From NCBI GenBank assembly GCA_934444485.1, contig CAKSCN010000022.1, positions 1 to 21,416 on the forward strand: a DNA stretch of 21,416 nucleotides, in the 5' to 3' direction. This stretch comes from an uncultured Eubacteriales bacterium. Its GTDB lineage: Bacteria; Bacillota; Clostridia; Oscillospirales; CAG-382. Position 1 is the stretch's first letter. Each line of letters begins with the position of its first letter. This document shows, piece after piece, positions 13,127-21,416 of the stretch. The notes beneath the pieces were generated by a model that saw nothing but the letters and a program-made list of their open reading frames with translations, ran no database searches and had not been told where the DNA came from. The position numbers and the translations under genes were made by a program.

Positions 13127-13300
13127 CGTATCGCAAAGCTTCGCAATGCGACACGGAGCAGATTCGTGCGCTCGCGCAGAGCTTGAGGCGCAAGTTCCGA
13201 AGTGCTTGCTTCTCTGCACTCTCGAATCTAAAGGAGAAAAACCCGTGGCGCATGTCCCCGGATTTTTCAAAATTATTGTATTCGGGCTTCGCCCGAGAAT
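13127..13300 (-). repeat. Modular structured repeat element, copy 2 (inverted)
   Basis: The same four-hairpin order as 6355-6498 is seen on the minus strand. (0) A CGGGC-GAA-GCCCG stem (13300-13280). (1) GAAAAATCCG/CGGGTTTTTC with loop GGGACATGCGCCA (13268-13236). (2) AGATTCG/CGAATCT (13229-13160), enclosing a longer unrelated insert. (3) CGTGTCGCA/TGCGATACG with loop TTGCGAAGCTT (13155-13127). Stems differ from copy 1 yet pair, with G-T wobbles that are stable only in this reading direction. It is 30 bp longer than copy 1, all of it inside hairpin 2. Confidence 0.8.
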
Positions 13301-13327
13301 AACACACGGACATTAACGACAGACGAA

Positions 13328-13350
13328 AGGGGAAGCTTGCGCTCCCCCCT
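13328..13350. repeat. G/C hairpin just after the giant gene's stop
   Basis: AGGGG and CCCCCCT pair around AAGC-TTGC-GCT, 7 nt past the stop. It is a sibling of the hairpin at 6540-6565 after lacZ (same GGGGAAGC...GCTCCCC design), but in the opposite orientation relative to its gene. No T run follows on either strand. Confidence 0.55.
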
Positions 13351-13357
13351 GCGTATC

Positions 13358-16300
13358 TTATTTGTCTACAGCTGTCTTAACTGCGCCTGCGTCATCGGTG
13401 TCTACCATCTTATCGTGGTTTACATCAGCCTTGAGGAAGTTCTTTGCGAATCTCGAGCTGTTGTAAATTACGTTGTAGATACCGTTGGTCATGGAGTAGT
13501 CGTTTACGTCGAGAACCTCTGTGAGGTTGATATCGTTGTCGTATACAACCTTTTCGGGCTTATCGACGAAGTCGAACGAATAGCCTACACGGCTCTCGTA
13601 CTGCTTGTGGTACTCTTCCGTTGCTTCGTAAACTCCGATCGAGGGAACTACGAGTCCGTAAACGTGCTTGTACTCAACGCCTGCGGGAGCCGTACCGGTC
13701 GTATAGTCGTAGTCAACGTACTTATAGCCGCTTGCGGTTACGTCGAACATATTGACGCCGCCGTAGTTGAAGAATGCGTTGTCAACGTTGGTGTAAACAA
13801 GTACGAGTCTGTAGCCTGCAACGTAGTCAGCCTTGACGTCGCCGCCCTTGAGAAGAGCGTTGTCAACAACCTCAACGACGTATGCCGGAGCGCCGATATC
13901 GAGTCTGCCGTCAACGACGGTTACTTCGTAGTTTCTGTTGGGCGTGTAGCTTGCGGTTACCTTGTAGGTCTTCTTAGCCTCGCCGGGTTCTCTTACGAGA
14001 GTGATCGTGCCGAGGTCGCCTTCCGCTACAAGAGCGTTGCCTGTTGCCGTTGTGGGCTGAGTAAGCTCAATTGTGTAGCCTGTGGAGTTTGTAAGCTCTG
14101 TGGGATCGGGTGCGCCGAAGTCCTTGGAGAATGTACCTACGGTTATCGTAACGGGTCTGGGTGTTACCTCGAGAACCGTGTTGATTGTAACGTCGTTGTA
14201 CTTGTCGTTGCCGTCGGTGAAGATTATCGTTACGAAGTTCTTGCCGACCTCCGTAATGGAGTTTGCGGTGTCGGGTGTTACGGAAACAGTCCAGTCGCCG
14301 TCTGTCGGAAGTTTTGCCTTTGCGGCGTCGAGGTCTATCGAGTGAGCGTTTCCGTCATAGACGTAAGTGTTGCTCTTATCGATAGCTTCCTTAACGGGTG
14401 TGAGGTCGGAAACGGTTGCCTTTGCGGCATTGACCTTTACGGTCGTCTTTGCGCCGGGCTTGTAGTTGTCGTCCGTACCCTCAACGTAAACTGCGGTGAT
14501 TGTGTAGGTAGCCTTCTTCGGGAGAGTTACCTCAATCTTATCGTTTGCGGTAACGGTGCCGTTGCTTACGACTGTGCCGAAGCCGGTCTTTTCAACCGTG
14601 TAAGTGTCATTGAGACCGCCGCCGGTTACGGTTATCTTAACAGAACCTGTAAATTCGCCGTCAAGGAGTCTGTTTATCATAGGAGTGATATAGAGCTTCT
14701 CGCCTGCGATGTTGTTTATCGAGCACTCAACGCTTGCGGTAACCGTCGCCTCGGTGATTGTAACCTTAGCGAAAGCCTTTGTGGGCTTGAAGCCGTCAAG
14801 CTCTGCCTTTACCCAGTATGTGTACTCGCCGACTGCCGTAAATCCGGGAAGCTCGGTTGTGTACGTGCCGTTCTCCTCTGTGGAGTAGGTGAATGCAGGC
14901 GTGTTGCCGCTTGCGTCAACGGTGGTCGAAGAAGCCTTGTTGCCGTAGATCTTCTCTCCGGTGTACTCGGCGGTCTTGTCTTCCATCGTGATTGCGATTT
15001 CGGTAGCGTCCTCACCTGCGAGGATTGTTGCCTTAGCATTTTCGGTAGCAGCCGGAACGCTGTCAACGATACCTGCCATTGCATAGTCGTTTACGTGTGC
15101 GGAGGTTACGGTAAATTCGCCGGTTACTGTCTCTGTCTGAGCGAGAGCCTTGAAGGTGTAGGTTGCGAGAACCGTTTCGTCGGCATATTCATCCGCATTG
15201 CCTGCGCCTCTTACCTTACCTGCGAGGGTGTAGCCGTCGGGAGAAGTTACTGCTTCATAGCCGGCTGCAAATGTGGGTGTGCCTACAGGCTCAAACTTTG
15301 TGGGATCATACTTGAGAGCCCAGTCTGCGTTTGTGAATGCGCCGCCGTTTGCCACAACGTTTACGGTAACAAGTTCGTCAACGTATACGTCGAGCATATC
15401 GGCAGTCTCGGTCTTTCTGTCGGTGCCGTTAACCTCAGCCTTTACGGTGAAGTCGGTTACGACAACATTGTACTCAACGCCGCCGATTGTAACCTTTGCG
15501 AGCTTCTTGCCCTCTTCGAGTACGAGCTTTTCGTCAACCTTGCTGTCCGTGAACATACCGCCGGTGATGTCGCCGAAGCCTTCTCTTACAGCAACCGCAC
15601 CCTGATAACCTGCGCCGATCTTGAGGATATTGCCGTTGATGACGCCGTTCTTAATGATGAGGTTGTGTTCGTCCTCGGTTACCGTACCGCTGACGTAGTT
15701 AGAGATTTCGACAGTGCCGTTTATTGTACCGGTCATATTCTCATCGAGAGTAACGGTAACAGACGGATAACTGCTGGGACTCCAGTGGCTTACGTCGAAC
15801 GCTACCTTATAGGGAGCGGCATAGATGTTGGTGTTGCCTGTGAGTACGGTATTGTCGTTGTTGCAGGAGAGAACGTAAGACGGGTTAACCTGCTTGCCGC
15901 TTATCGCGCTGTTGCCCTTGAGGTTCATGTTCTCAAGAGTGAGGTTTGCATAGTTCTGAATGAGGATGCAAACGCCTGTATTTCCGTTCACGTTAACTTC
16001 GGGTACATTTGTCGTCGGTCCCCATGTAGCATCGGGAGAAGCAATGATAGTACCGTTCTTCATAACTATCTTGGAACCCTTAAGAAGCTGGAAGCCGTTT
16101 GTCTGTGTCTTGCCCGAACCTACGAGAACGCCGTCAACAGTGTAGCTGTGACCGTCAAAGTCGAAGGTGAGATCCTTGCCGGAGGGAACTATAACACCGT
16201 CGCCGTTTGCGTTTTCGGTCATGGTGATTGCAGCGCCGCTCTGTGCCGCCGCAACTGCCTCGGGAAGTGTTGCGAAGTAGTTTGCCTCGCCGCTTACCTT

Positions 16301-19300
16301 GTCAACGTAGAATGCCTTGCCCTCCATGGGAGCTACCTTGAGTATGTAGGACTTAGAGCCGTCGGGGTTGGTGGTTGCAACGAGACCGTCCTGAGCCGCT
16401 CTTGTTATAGCGTCGCTGTCGCCTACGAACGTACCGGAGGTGAACTTGCCCTCTGCGTTTGTCTCGGCGTCGAATGCTACAACGTCGCCGGTCTTGGTTC
16501 TGTCTGTGAGCTTCGTTACGGGGATATTTGCTATTTCGTCGCCGTTTTCGTCAACGATCTTTGCACCGTTTACGATAACCGTGAGGTTCGGCTGATCGAG
16601 CTGGAGTCCGAGGTAGTAGTTATCTTCATCTTTGTAGTACTGCTCGGTGAACTCCTTGGTGAATGTGCAGTTTGTAAAGGTTGCGTTGTTGTGAGCTACG
16701 ATGTTTGCGCAAAGCTTGCTTGCGGAAAATGCGCAGTTCTCGAATGTTATCGTGCCGGTGGGCGTACCGAAAGAGGTCCAACCCATAAGCTCGGAATTCT
16801 TAACCGTGAGATTTGCGCCGCCGCTTCCGAGGTGTATGCTGTAGGTGTCGATATTCTCGAACTTGCAGCCGTCGATTGTAAGCTCGCCGGAAGCTGCGCC
16901 GGGGTACATTGCACTGCGTGCGTTCTTGAACGTTGTGCCGGTTACGGTTACGTTTTCGCAGTTTGTCGGAGGAAGGAGCTTGATGTTGGGGAGATACTGA
17001 GTGTCGCCCTCTGCGCCCATACCGTCGAATACGCAGTTTTCAATCTTTACGTTCTTGCCTGTGAGCTTTGTGAGGTAGTTGTTGAGGTTCTTGTTGACAA
17101 CCTCATCAGCATAAGCCGTGTTCTTTGCTCTTACATAGCAACCCTTGAGCGTTGCGCCCTCTCCTGCTATCTCGAGCGTCTTGGACGGAACAATGTAGAG
17201 ATTCTCAAGCGTTACGTTCGTACCGGCTATTCTTTCAAGACCCGTGATTTCAACCGTGGGAACAGCCGCTGCGTCGTCGGTGAGTGTAACGGCGTCAGCC
17301 GCCTTGATTGTGAGGCCGTTTATAGCCTTCTCAACCTGAACGTAATTCTTGTCCTGCTTCTCCCAAACCGTTCTCTTGTCGAGAGCTGCGGGAGCGTCTG
17401 CGTTTGCGAGAACCGTGATTGTGTCGCCGTCCTCGGAGAGGTTAATTGCACCTGTGAGGTTTTCGCAGAGAACAGTCTTCGTGCCGCCTCTTTCGATTAC
17501 GGCTACTGCCTCGATTACGTCGGATTCGATGTACTTGCCCTCGTTCTCGGGGTCGTCAAGTATCTCTCTTACCGTGAACTTACCTTCGCTTTCGGCGCTT
17601 ACGCAGAGGAGTTTGTCTCCGCTTATTGCACCGTCGTCGAGAGTAGCAACAGCGACCTCGGAGTCCTTGTCAACGAAGATCTTCGGAGCGAGTACGTTTG
17701 CGGTTGTGTAGGCGTTTATAGATATCTTGCTTATCTTGGAGTTGATAAGCTTTACGGGGTTAGCCGCCGCAACATTGGACCAAACCGCATTGTTGGGAAC
17801 GAGGTAGGAGCCTTCTTCCACGGTTGCTTCATTTGTGATGTTGCAGTTCGTGAAGGTTGCGCCGTGCGTGCCGTAGAGGTTAACTGTGATGAAGTATTTA
17901 CCGCTGATATTTACGTTTGTAAACTCTGTGGTTGTGCCGCCATGGAGGAAGAATGCGAAGCAAGCCGTACCTGTCATATTAAGGTTTCTTACCTTAACTC
18001 CGGTAGCGTAGGACTTGGGATCATTATGGTTGCCGAAGCGGAATGCGGACTTGCTGTAACCGAGTGCGCAGTTGATGGTATGGTTATCGCCGTCGAGAGT
18101 GATATCGGAAATAACACTGCTGTCAAAAATGTTAATCTGCTCTGTAAGCGTGATATCATCAAGAAGCTTTACGGTGTCGCCCTTCTTTGCAGCTGCGAAT
18201 GCGTCGTTGAGGGTTGCGTAGTTCTTGTCGCCGATTGCGACGAGCGCCTTTTCGATAACGAGAGTATCGTCTGCGGTCGTGCTTTCGGAGAGAATGTAGC
18301 CGTCAACCTTTACCGTCGTCGTGTCAACGCTTCCGACGAGCTTTACGTCTTTCGCGTCTTCCTCTGCAACAGCGAAGTTTGCGTTCTCAAGAGCCTTGCC
18401 GCCTTCAACGGTGAGCGTACCCTTGAGCTTGATGTCGGAAGAACCGGCATTCTTGATAACGCTGTTCTTTGCGTTGTCGCCTGCGTCGAGGGTTACGTCT
18501 TCGAGAGTGGTGTTACTGAAATCTTCCCAATTCTTAAATGCGATTGCAGCCGCATCACCGGAGGAGCTTGCGCCGTCGCCTGCCGCAACTGTGGTGTTCT
18601 TTATCTCAAAAGGAATATCCTTGTTAATCTCAACGCCGTTGCCGTTCCAGCTTGTACCGCCGTCGCCGCCCTTGAGCGTGGAATCGGATACTTTAACACC
18701 GGCACACTTTGTAGACTGGTTGATATAGATTGCCGGTTTGCCGTAGCCGTAAGAGGGAGTTCCGGGAACGGAGCCGCCGCCCACAACCGTGCTGTCGACA
18801 ACTTCAAGAGTGCCGCTGAACGAGTTGGTTACGTCTACTGCGGGTTCTGCATTGTAGTAGGTCGAAGTGCCGCCGTAGATATCGGAGCCGCTTATTTCTA
18901 CCGCAACATTACCGCAGAGGTATACAGCGGAGCCTGCCGTTGCCTGGAGACAACCGGTTGTGGAGAAGTCAACGAATGCGCCTTCGCTGATACCGTCAAC
19001 GCCCTTGATTGTGGAGTTTTCGATTACGATCTTACCGCCGGACTTGGAGCTGTCGCTTGCGGCTATAACGTCTCCGCACTCAACGCCGTACTTTCCGGTG
19101 AAGTCGTCAGCCTTGCTGAGGTTGATCTTACCGATTATTGTGGAATCGATTACGTTGAGAGCGCCCTTGGAAGTGTAGTTGATAACGCTTCTGCCGTTTG
19201 TTCTGCTTCCGCCGTTGGAGGCGTTCTTGACTACCGCAACAACGGACTCTATGTCAACGCCCTCGATTGTGAGTTCTGCGCTGTCGTTTACGTTGAATAT

Positions 19301-21416
19301 TGTGTTGGTTGTACCCTTGTTTACAATCTTACCGTTCTTAACAGTGACAACTGCCGTACCGCTTACGGTAACGGGGAGAGTTGTGAGGGTCTTGCCGCCA
19401 AGGTCGAGAGTAAGGTTCTTATCAATAGTAACAGCCTCTGCAAGCGTTGCATTTGCGCAGAGCTTGATTGTCTCGTCTGCCCCTGCCTCTGCGATTGCTT
19501 CTGCGAGAGTGCTGTAGGTCTTGCCTGTTTCAACATTTATGATGTCGCACGCAACGAGCTTGTCGCCCTGCTGTACTACGCCGACTACAGTGGTAGCCGT
19601 TGTGAGGTTCATATCGGACGAGAAATTATTGTCGGAAATTGTGAATGCGTCAAGGCTTGCGTCCTTCGAGCGGATGTCAAACAAAGGTGCGTCGGTCTCT
19701 TCGTAGGTGTTGCCGGAAACCTTAATCGATGCGTCTTCGGCCGTAGCTACGGAGCTTGCTATCTGGATAAGACCTCTTGTACCCTCTCTGCCTTCAGCTG
19801 CGGAGGTTTCGGAGTCGATGTTCTTAAATGTGTTTGCGTTGACGTTAACGTCTTCAACCGTAGCGCCGCTGAACATGATACCGCCGCCGCAATTCTCGAA
19901 GGTATTGCCGGAAATCATGACGTTGTTCGTCTGAACATCCTTTATCGCATAGGAATTGTATGCGTTCTTAAAGGTACAGCCGGTGATTGTCGTTGTTCTG
20001 GCGCTTGTAGCGCTGCTGTCTTTCGATGTCCAAGGAGAGAGAACGACTGCGTCAAAGGTGCAGTTTGCGAAGTTAACGTCGCCGGTGTTGTAGAGGTGGA
20101 GCTGACCTACCTTTACCTTTTCTGCGGTGAATGTTCCCTTCCAGCCGCTGTTTACGCAGATTTCAAAGTCCGCAGGAACGAACTTGAAGTTTACGTTGCT
20201 GATATTGATGTTTCCGAGAGCTACGCCGAAATCGGTTCCGAAGAGCTGATACTGTGCGAGGTCGGAGTTTACTCTTCTTACGTCAGCCTCGGTCCATGTC
20301 GCAATGTCGGTGCGCTTGTCGTGACCGTCGCAGTTGGATCTCGGCTTAACGACAACTGTCTTGCCCTCGCCGTCGAATGTGCCTTTTCCGGCTCTTACTG
20401 CCGCAACGAAGTCGGACATTGTGATAACGGTGGACTCGGGCATTGTTACGGTCTTTTCCTCATCTGCCGAAACGGTTGTCGTAACGGTAGCTTCGGGAGT
20501 GCCGGGGTACTGAACCTGAACCTCTGCGTCCATGCCCTTTACGGTAACGGCAGCTTCAAGCGTGGACTCCTTGCCCTCTCTGCCGTCGCCGAGGAGGATA
20601 TCGCCGAAGCCGTTTGTTTCGACGCTCTCGGAGTAGGTGATTGTGCAGGCTTCAACGTTGGCTTCGGTTGTTGCGCCGTTCTGCGTTACAAAACGGATGG
20701 GAGCGGCATACTTGGAAGCGTTCTGAGCCGCCGCAAGAGCCTTGGTTGCGCAGTCTGTGAACGTAGCGTTCTTAACGGTTACGGTCTGCTTGCCGTTCGA
20801 CTTGTTATTGAGGTTTACGGGAACTGCGATACCGTCAAATTCGCAGTCTGTTATGGATATTGTGCCGGGGTTGTTCGTGTAAACGGAGGAATTTGCGTTA
20901 CTGCCGTTTGCCGCATTGAAAGAACAGCCGTCGAGCGTGATGTTAATGGTGCCGTTTACCTCGGGCTTGCCGGTGAAGTAAACCTCGCCCATATTGTCGC
21001 AATTCTTGAAGTTGAGAGTAACAACCTTGTCGGTATGTCTCTCGCCCCATGCGGCAATGCCGTTAAGACCTTCAACGTTTACGGTGATATCCTTTGTGAG
21101 GTAGTCGCCGTTTGCGTCCTGAGCGTACTTTCCACGAGCGTACTTATAAGTATCTATCTCGAGGTCGCCCTTTACGGTTGCGCCGTTGCCGATGATGTTG
21201 ATGCTGTCGGCAATGTGAGCGTGGGGTGCCATTTTGCCGAGGTTTGCACCCTCCTTGCAGATAATGTCAACGGGAGTCTCATACGGACCGCCGACGTATA
21301 CTGCCTTGAGTGCAGCTTCGAGGGTGGTGTAGTACTTGCCGTTTACGCTTACGGCAGGAACTTCAACCGTATTTCCCTTGGCTTCACTCTCTGCGAAGTC
21401 CATGTCGGTATAGAGC
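13358..21416 (-). CDS. Giant β-helix protein with cohesin-like, Ig/MBG-like and C-terminal dockerin domains (5' end outside window)
   Basis: At least 2685 codons are present. The frame is open to the window edge and no ribosome site precedes the first ATG (21403), so the N-terminus and any signal peptide lie outside. Numbered from that ATG, residues ~1-1980 are right-handed β-helix-like sequence. They contain Asn/Thr/Val-rich rungs (ITDCEFDGIAV, TITGCTFKNAYN, TISDNNF). At least four modules each open with a Y-x-TL-x-EA helix: YYTTLEAALKAV ~24, TYSTLAEAIAEA ~626, NYATLNDAFAAA ~1060 and YFATLPEAVAAA ~1705. Residues ~1985-2130 resemble a cohesin (VDELVTVNVVANGG, WALKYDPTKFEPV, VLATYTFKAL). Ig- and MBG-type β-sandwiches fill ~2133-2505. 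The end is a duplicated F-hand dockerin, with calcium loops DINLTEVLDVND and DVNHDKMVDTDD. No LPXTG motif is present. It is likely secreted and held at the surface or in a multiprotein assembly through the dockerin. Partners are unknown. Confidence 0.85.
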   Translation of the reverse strand, partial: LYTDMDFAESEAKGNTVEVPAVSVNGKYYTTLEAALKAVYVGGPYETPVDIICKEGANLGKMAPHAHIADSINIIGNGATVKGDLEIDTYKYARGKYAQDANGDYLTKDITVNVEGLNGIAAWGERHTDKVVTLNFKNCDNMGEVYFTGKPEVNGTINITLDGCSFNAANGSNANSSVYTNNPGTISITDCEFDGIAVPVNLNNKSNGKQTVTVKNATFTDCATKALAAAQNASKYAAPIRFVTQNGATTEANVEACTITYSESVETNGFGDILLGDGREGKESTLEAAVTVKGMDAEVQVQYPGTPEATVTTTVSADEEKTVTMPESTVITMSDFVAAVRAGKGTFDGEGKTVVVKPRSNCDGHDKRTDIATWTEADVRRVNSDLAQYQLFGTDFGVALGNINISNVNFKFVPADFEICVNSGWKGTFTAEKVKVGQLHLYNTGDVNFANCTFDAVVLSPWTSKDSSATSARTTTITGCTFKNAYNSYAIKDVQTNNVMISGNTFENCGGGIMFSGATVEDVNVNANTFKNIDSETSAAEGREGTRGLIQIASSVATAEDASIKVSGNTYEETDAPLFDIRSKDASLDAFTISDNNFSSDMNLTTATTVVGVVQQGDKLVACDIINVETGKTYSTLAEAIAEAGADETIKLCANATLAEAVTIDKNLTLDLGGKTLTTLPVTVSGTAVVTVKNGKIVNKGTTNTIFNVNDSAELTIEGVDIESVVAVVKNASNGGSRTNGRSVINYTSKGALNVIDSTIIGKINLSKADDFTGKYGVECGDVIAASDSSKSGGKIVIENSTIKGVDGISEGAFVDFSTTGCLQATAGSAVYLCGNVAVEISGSDIYGGTSTYYNAEPAVDVTNSFSGTLEVVDSTVVGGGSVPGTPSYGYGKPAIYINQSTKCAGVKVSDSTLKGGDGGTSWNGNGVEINKDIPFEIKNTTVAAGDGASSSGDAAAIAFKNWEDFSNTTLEDVTLDAGDNAKNSVIKNAGSSDIKLKGTLTVEGGKALENANFAVAEEDAKDVKLVGSVDTTTVKVDGYILSESTTADDTLVIEKALVAIGDKNYATLNDAFAAAKKGDTVKLLDDITLTEQINIFDSSVISDITLDGDNHTINCALGYSKSAFRFGNHNDPKSYATGVKVRNLNMTGTACFAFFLHGGTTTEFTNVNISGKYFITVNLYGTHGATFTNCNITNEATVEEGSYLVPNNAVWSNVAAANPVKLINSKISKISINAYTTANVLAPKIFVDKDSEVAVATLDDGAISGDKLLCVSAESEGKFTVREILDDPENEGKYIESDVIEAVAVIERGGTKTVLCENLTGAINLSEDGDTITVLANADAPAALDKRTVWEKQDKNYVQVEKAINGLTIKAADAVTLTDDAAAVPTVEITGLERIAGTNVTLENLYIVPSKTLEIAGEGATLKGCYVRAKNTAYADEVVNKNLNNYLTKLTGKNVKIENCVFDGMGAEGDTQYLPNIKLLPPTNCENVTVTGTTFKNARSAMYPGAASGELTIDGCKFENIDTYSIHLGSGGANLTVKNSELMGWTSFGTPTGTITFENCAFSASKLCANIVAHNNATFTNCTFTKEFTEQYYKDEDNYYLGLQLDQPNLTVIVNGAKIVDENGDEIANIPVTKLTDRTKTGDVVAFDAETNAEGKFTSGTFVGDSDAITRAAQDGLVATTNPDGSKSYILKVAPMEGKAFYVDKVSGEANYFATLPEAVAAAQSGAAITMTENANGDGVIVPSGKDLTFDFDGHSYTVDGVLVGSGKTQTNGFQLLKGSKIVMKNGTIIASPDATWGPTTNVPEVNVNGNTGVCILIQNYANLTLENMNLKGNSAISGKQVNPSYVLSCNNDNTVLTGNTNIYAAPYKVAFDVSHWSPSSYPSVTVTLDENMTGTINGTVEISNYVSGTVTEDEHNLIIKNGVINGNILKIGAGYQGAVAVREGFGDITGGMFTDSKVDEKLVLEEGKKLAKVTIGGVEYNVVVTDFTVKAEVNGTDRKTETADMLDVYVDELVTVNVVANGGAFTNADWALKYDPTKFEPVGTPTFAAGYEAVTSPDGYTLAGKVRGAGNADEYADETVLATYTFKALAQTETVTGEFTVTSAHVNDYAMAGIVDSVPAATENAKATILAGEDATEIAITMEDKTAEYTGEKIYGNKASSTTVDASGNTPAFTYSTEENGTYTTELPGFTAVGEYTYWVKAELDGFKPTKAFAKVTITEATVTASVECSINNIAGEKLYITPMINRLLDGEFTGSVKITVTGGGLNDTYTVEKTGFGTVVSNGTVTANDKIEVTLPKKATYTITAVYVEGTDDNYKPGAKTTVKVNAAKATVSDLTPVKEAIDKSNTYVYDGNAHSIDLDAAKAKLPTDGDWTVSVTPDTANSITEVGKNFVTIIFTDGNDKYNDVTINTVLEVTPRPVTITVGTFSKDFGAPDPTELTNSTGYTIELTQPTTATGNALVAEGDLGTITLVREPGEAKKTYKVTASYTPNRNYEVTVVDGRLDIGAPAYVVEVVDNALLKGGDVKADYVAGYRLVLVYTNVDNAFFNYGGVNMFDVTASGYKYVDYDYTTGTAPAGVEYKHVYGLVVPSIGVYEATEEYHKQYESRVGYSFDFVDKPEKVVYDNDINLTEVLDVNDYSMTNGIYNVIYNSSRFAKNFLKADVNHDKMVDTDDAGAVKTAVDK

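Larger units (their letters stand above)
12998..13357. other. Gene-free, structured intergenic stretch (360 bp)
   Basis: Read in the direction of both flanking genes (minus), the stretch first holds a G/C hairpin at 13350-13328. Modular element copy 2 follows at 13300-13127, then an intrinsic terminator at 13123-13086. Last come a possible promoter for the DUF11 gene and a leader hairpin at 13035-13020. The short frames here run through the repeat and are not credible genes. Confidence 0.8.

Overview
The window looks like a chromosomal segment of an anaerobic gut- or rumen-type Firmicute, most likely class Clostridia near the Oscillospiraceae/Ruminococcaceae. The signs are gene families typical of that group: an ECF S component, a MocR-type regulator, a secretory-type β-helix protein with cohesin-like and dockerin domains, a small DUF11 protein and a GH2 β-galactosidase. 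Strong Shine-Dalgarno sequences and consensus sigma-A promoters fit as well. No species can be named from sequence alone, and there is no rRNA, tRNA, CRISPR array, phage gene or transposase here.

Layout. Positions 2-1288 (+) hold the 3' end of a polysaccharide deacetylase gene followed 6 nt later by an AraC-type regulator. Positions 1289-2040 are a gene-free stretch full of hairpins and repeats. Positions 2041-3776 are a divergent pair: an ECF transporter S component (-) and a MocR-type PLP-binding regulator (+) that lacks the end of its aminotransferase domain. Positions 3853-5994 (-) carry a 474-aa HTH protein with a consensus promoter and a palindrome over its -10 box, preceded by a small membrane protein. 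Positions 5995-6572 are a second repeat-rich gap.

Positions 6573-10289 (-) form a probable three-gene operon: a one-TM small protein, a PptA-like tautomerase and LacZ. A BlaI/MecI-family repressor (10463-10846, +) diverges from this operon, followed by a Gfo/Idh/MocA oxidoreductase (10999-12030, +). Positions 12152-12997 (-) encode a DUF11 protein without a signal peptide. Positions 12998-13357 are a third repeat-rich gap. From 13358 to the window edge (-) runs one enormous gene (at least 2685 codons) for a β-helix protein with a cohesin-like domain, Ig/MBG-like domains and a C-terminal dockerin; its start lies outside the window.

How it fits together: deacetylase, β-galactosidase, oxidoreductase and the dockerin protein suggest glycan handling at the cell surface, but only the lacZ operon is a clear physical unit. 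The least expected signal is non-coding. The three gene-free gaps hold families of hairpin repeats whose stems change in compensating fashion while their loops stay the same. One modular element occurs twice, in opposite orientations (6355-6498 and 13127-13300), and a related tandem pair of hairpins sits at 1429-1530.
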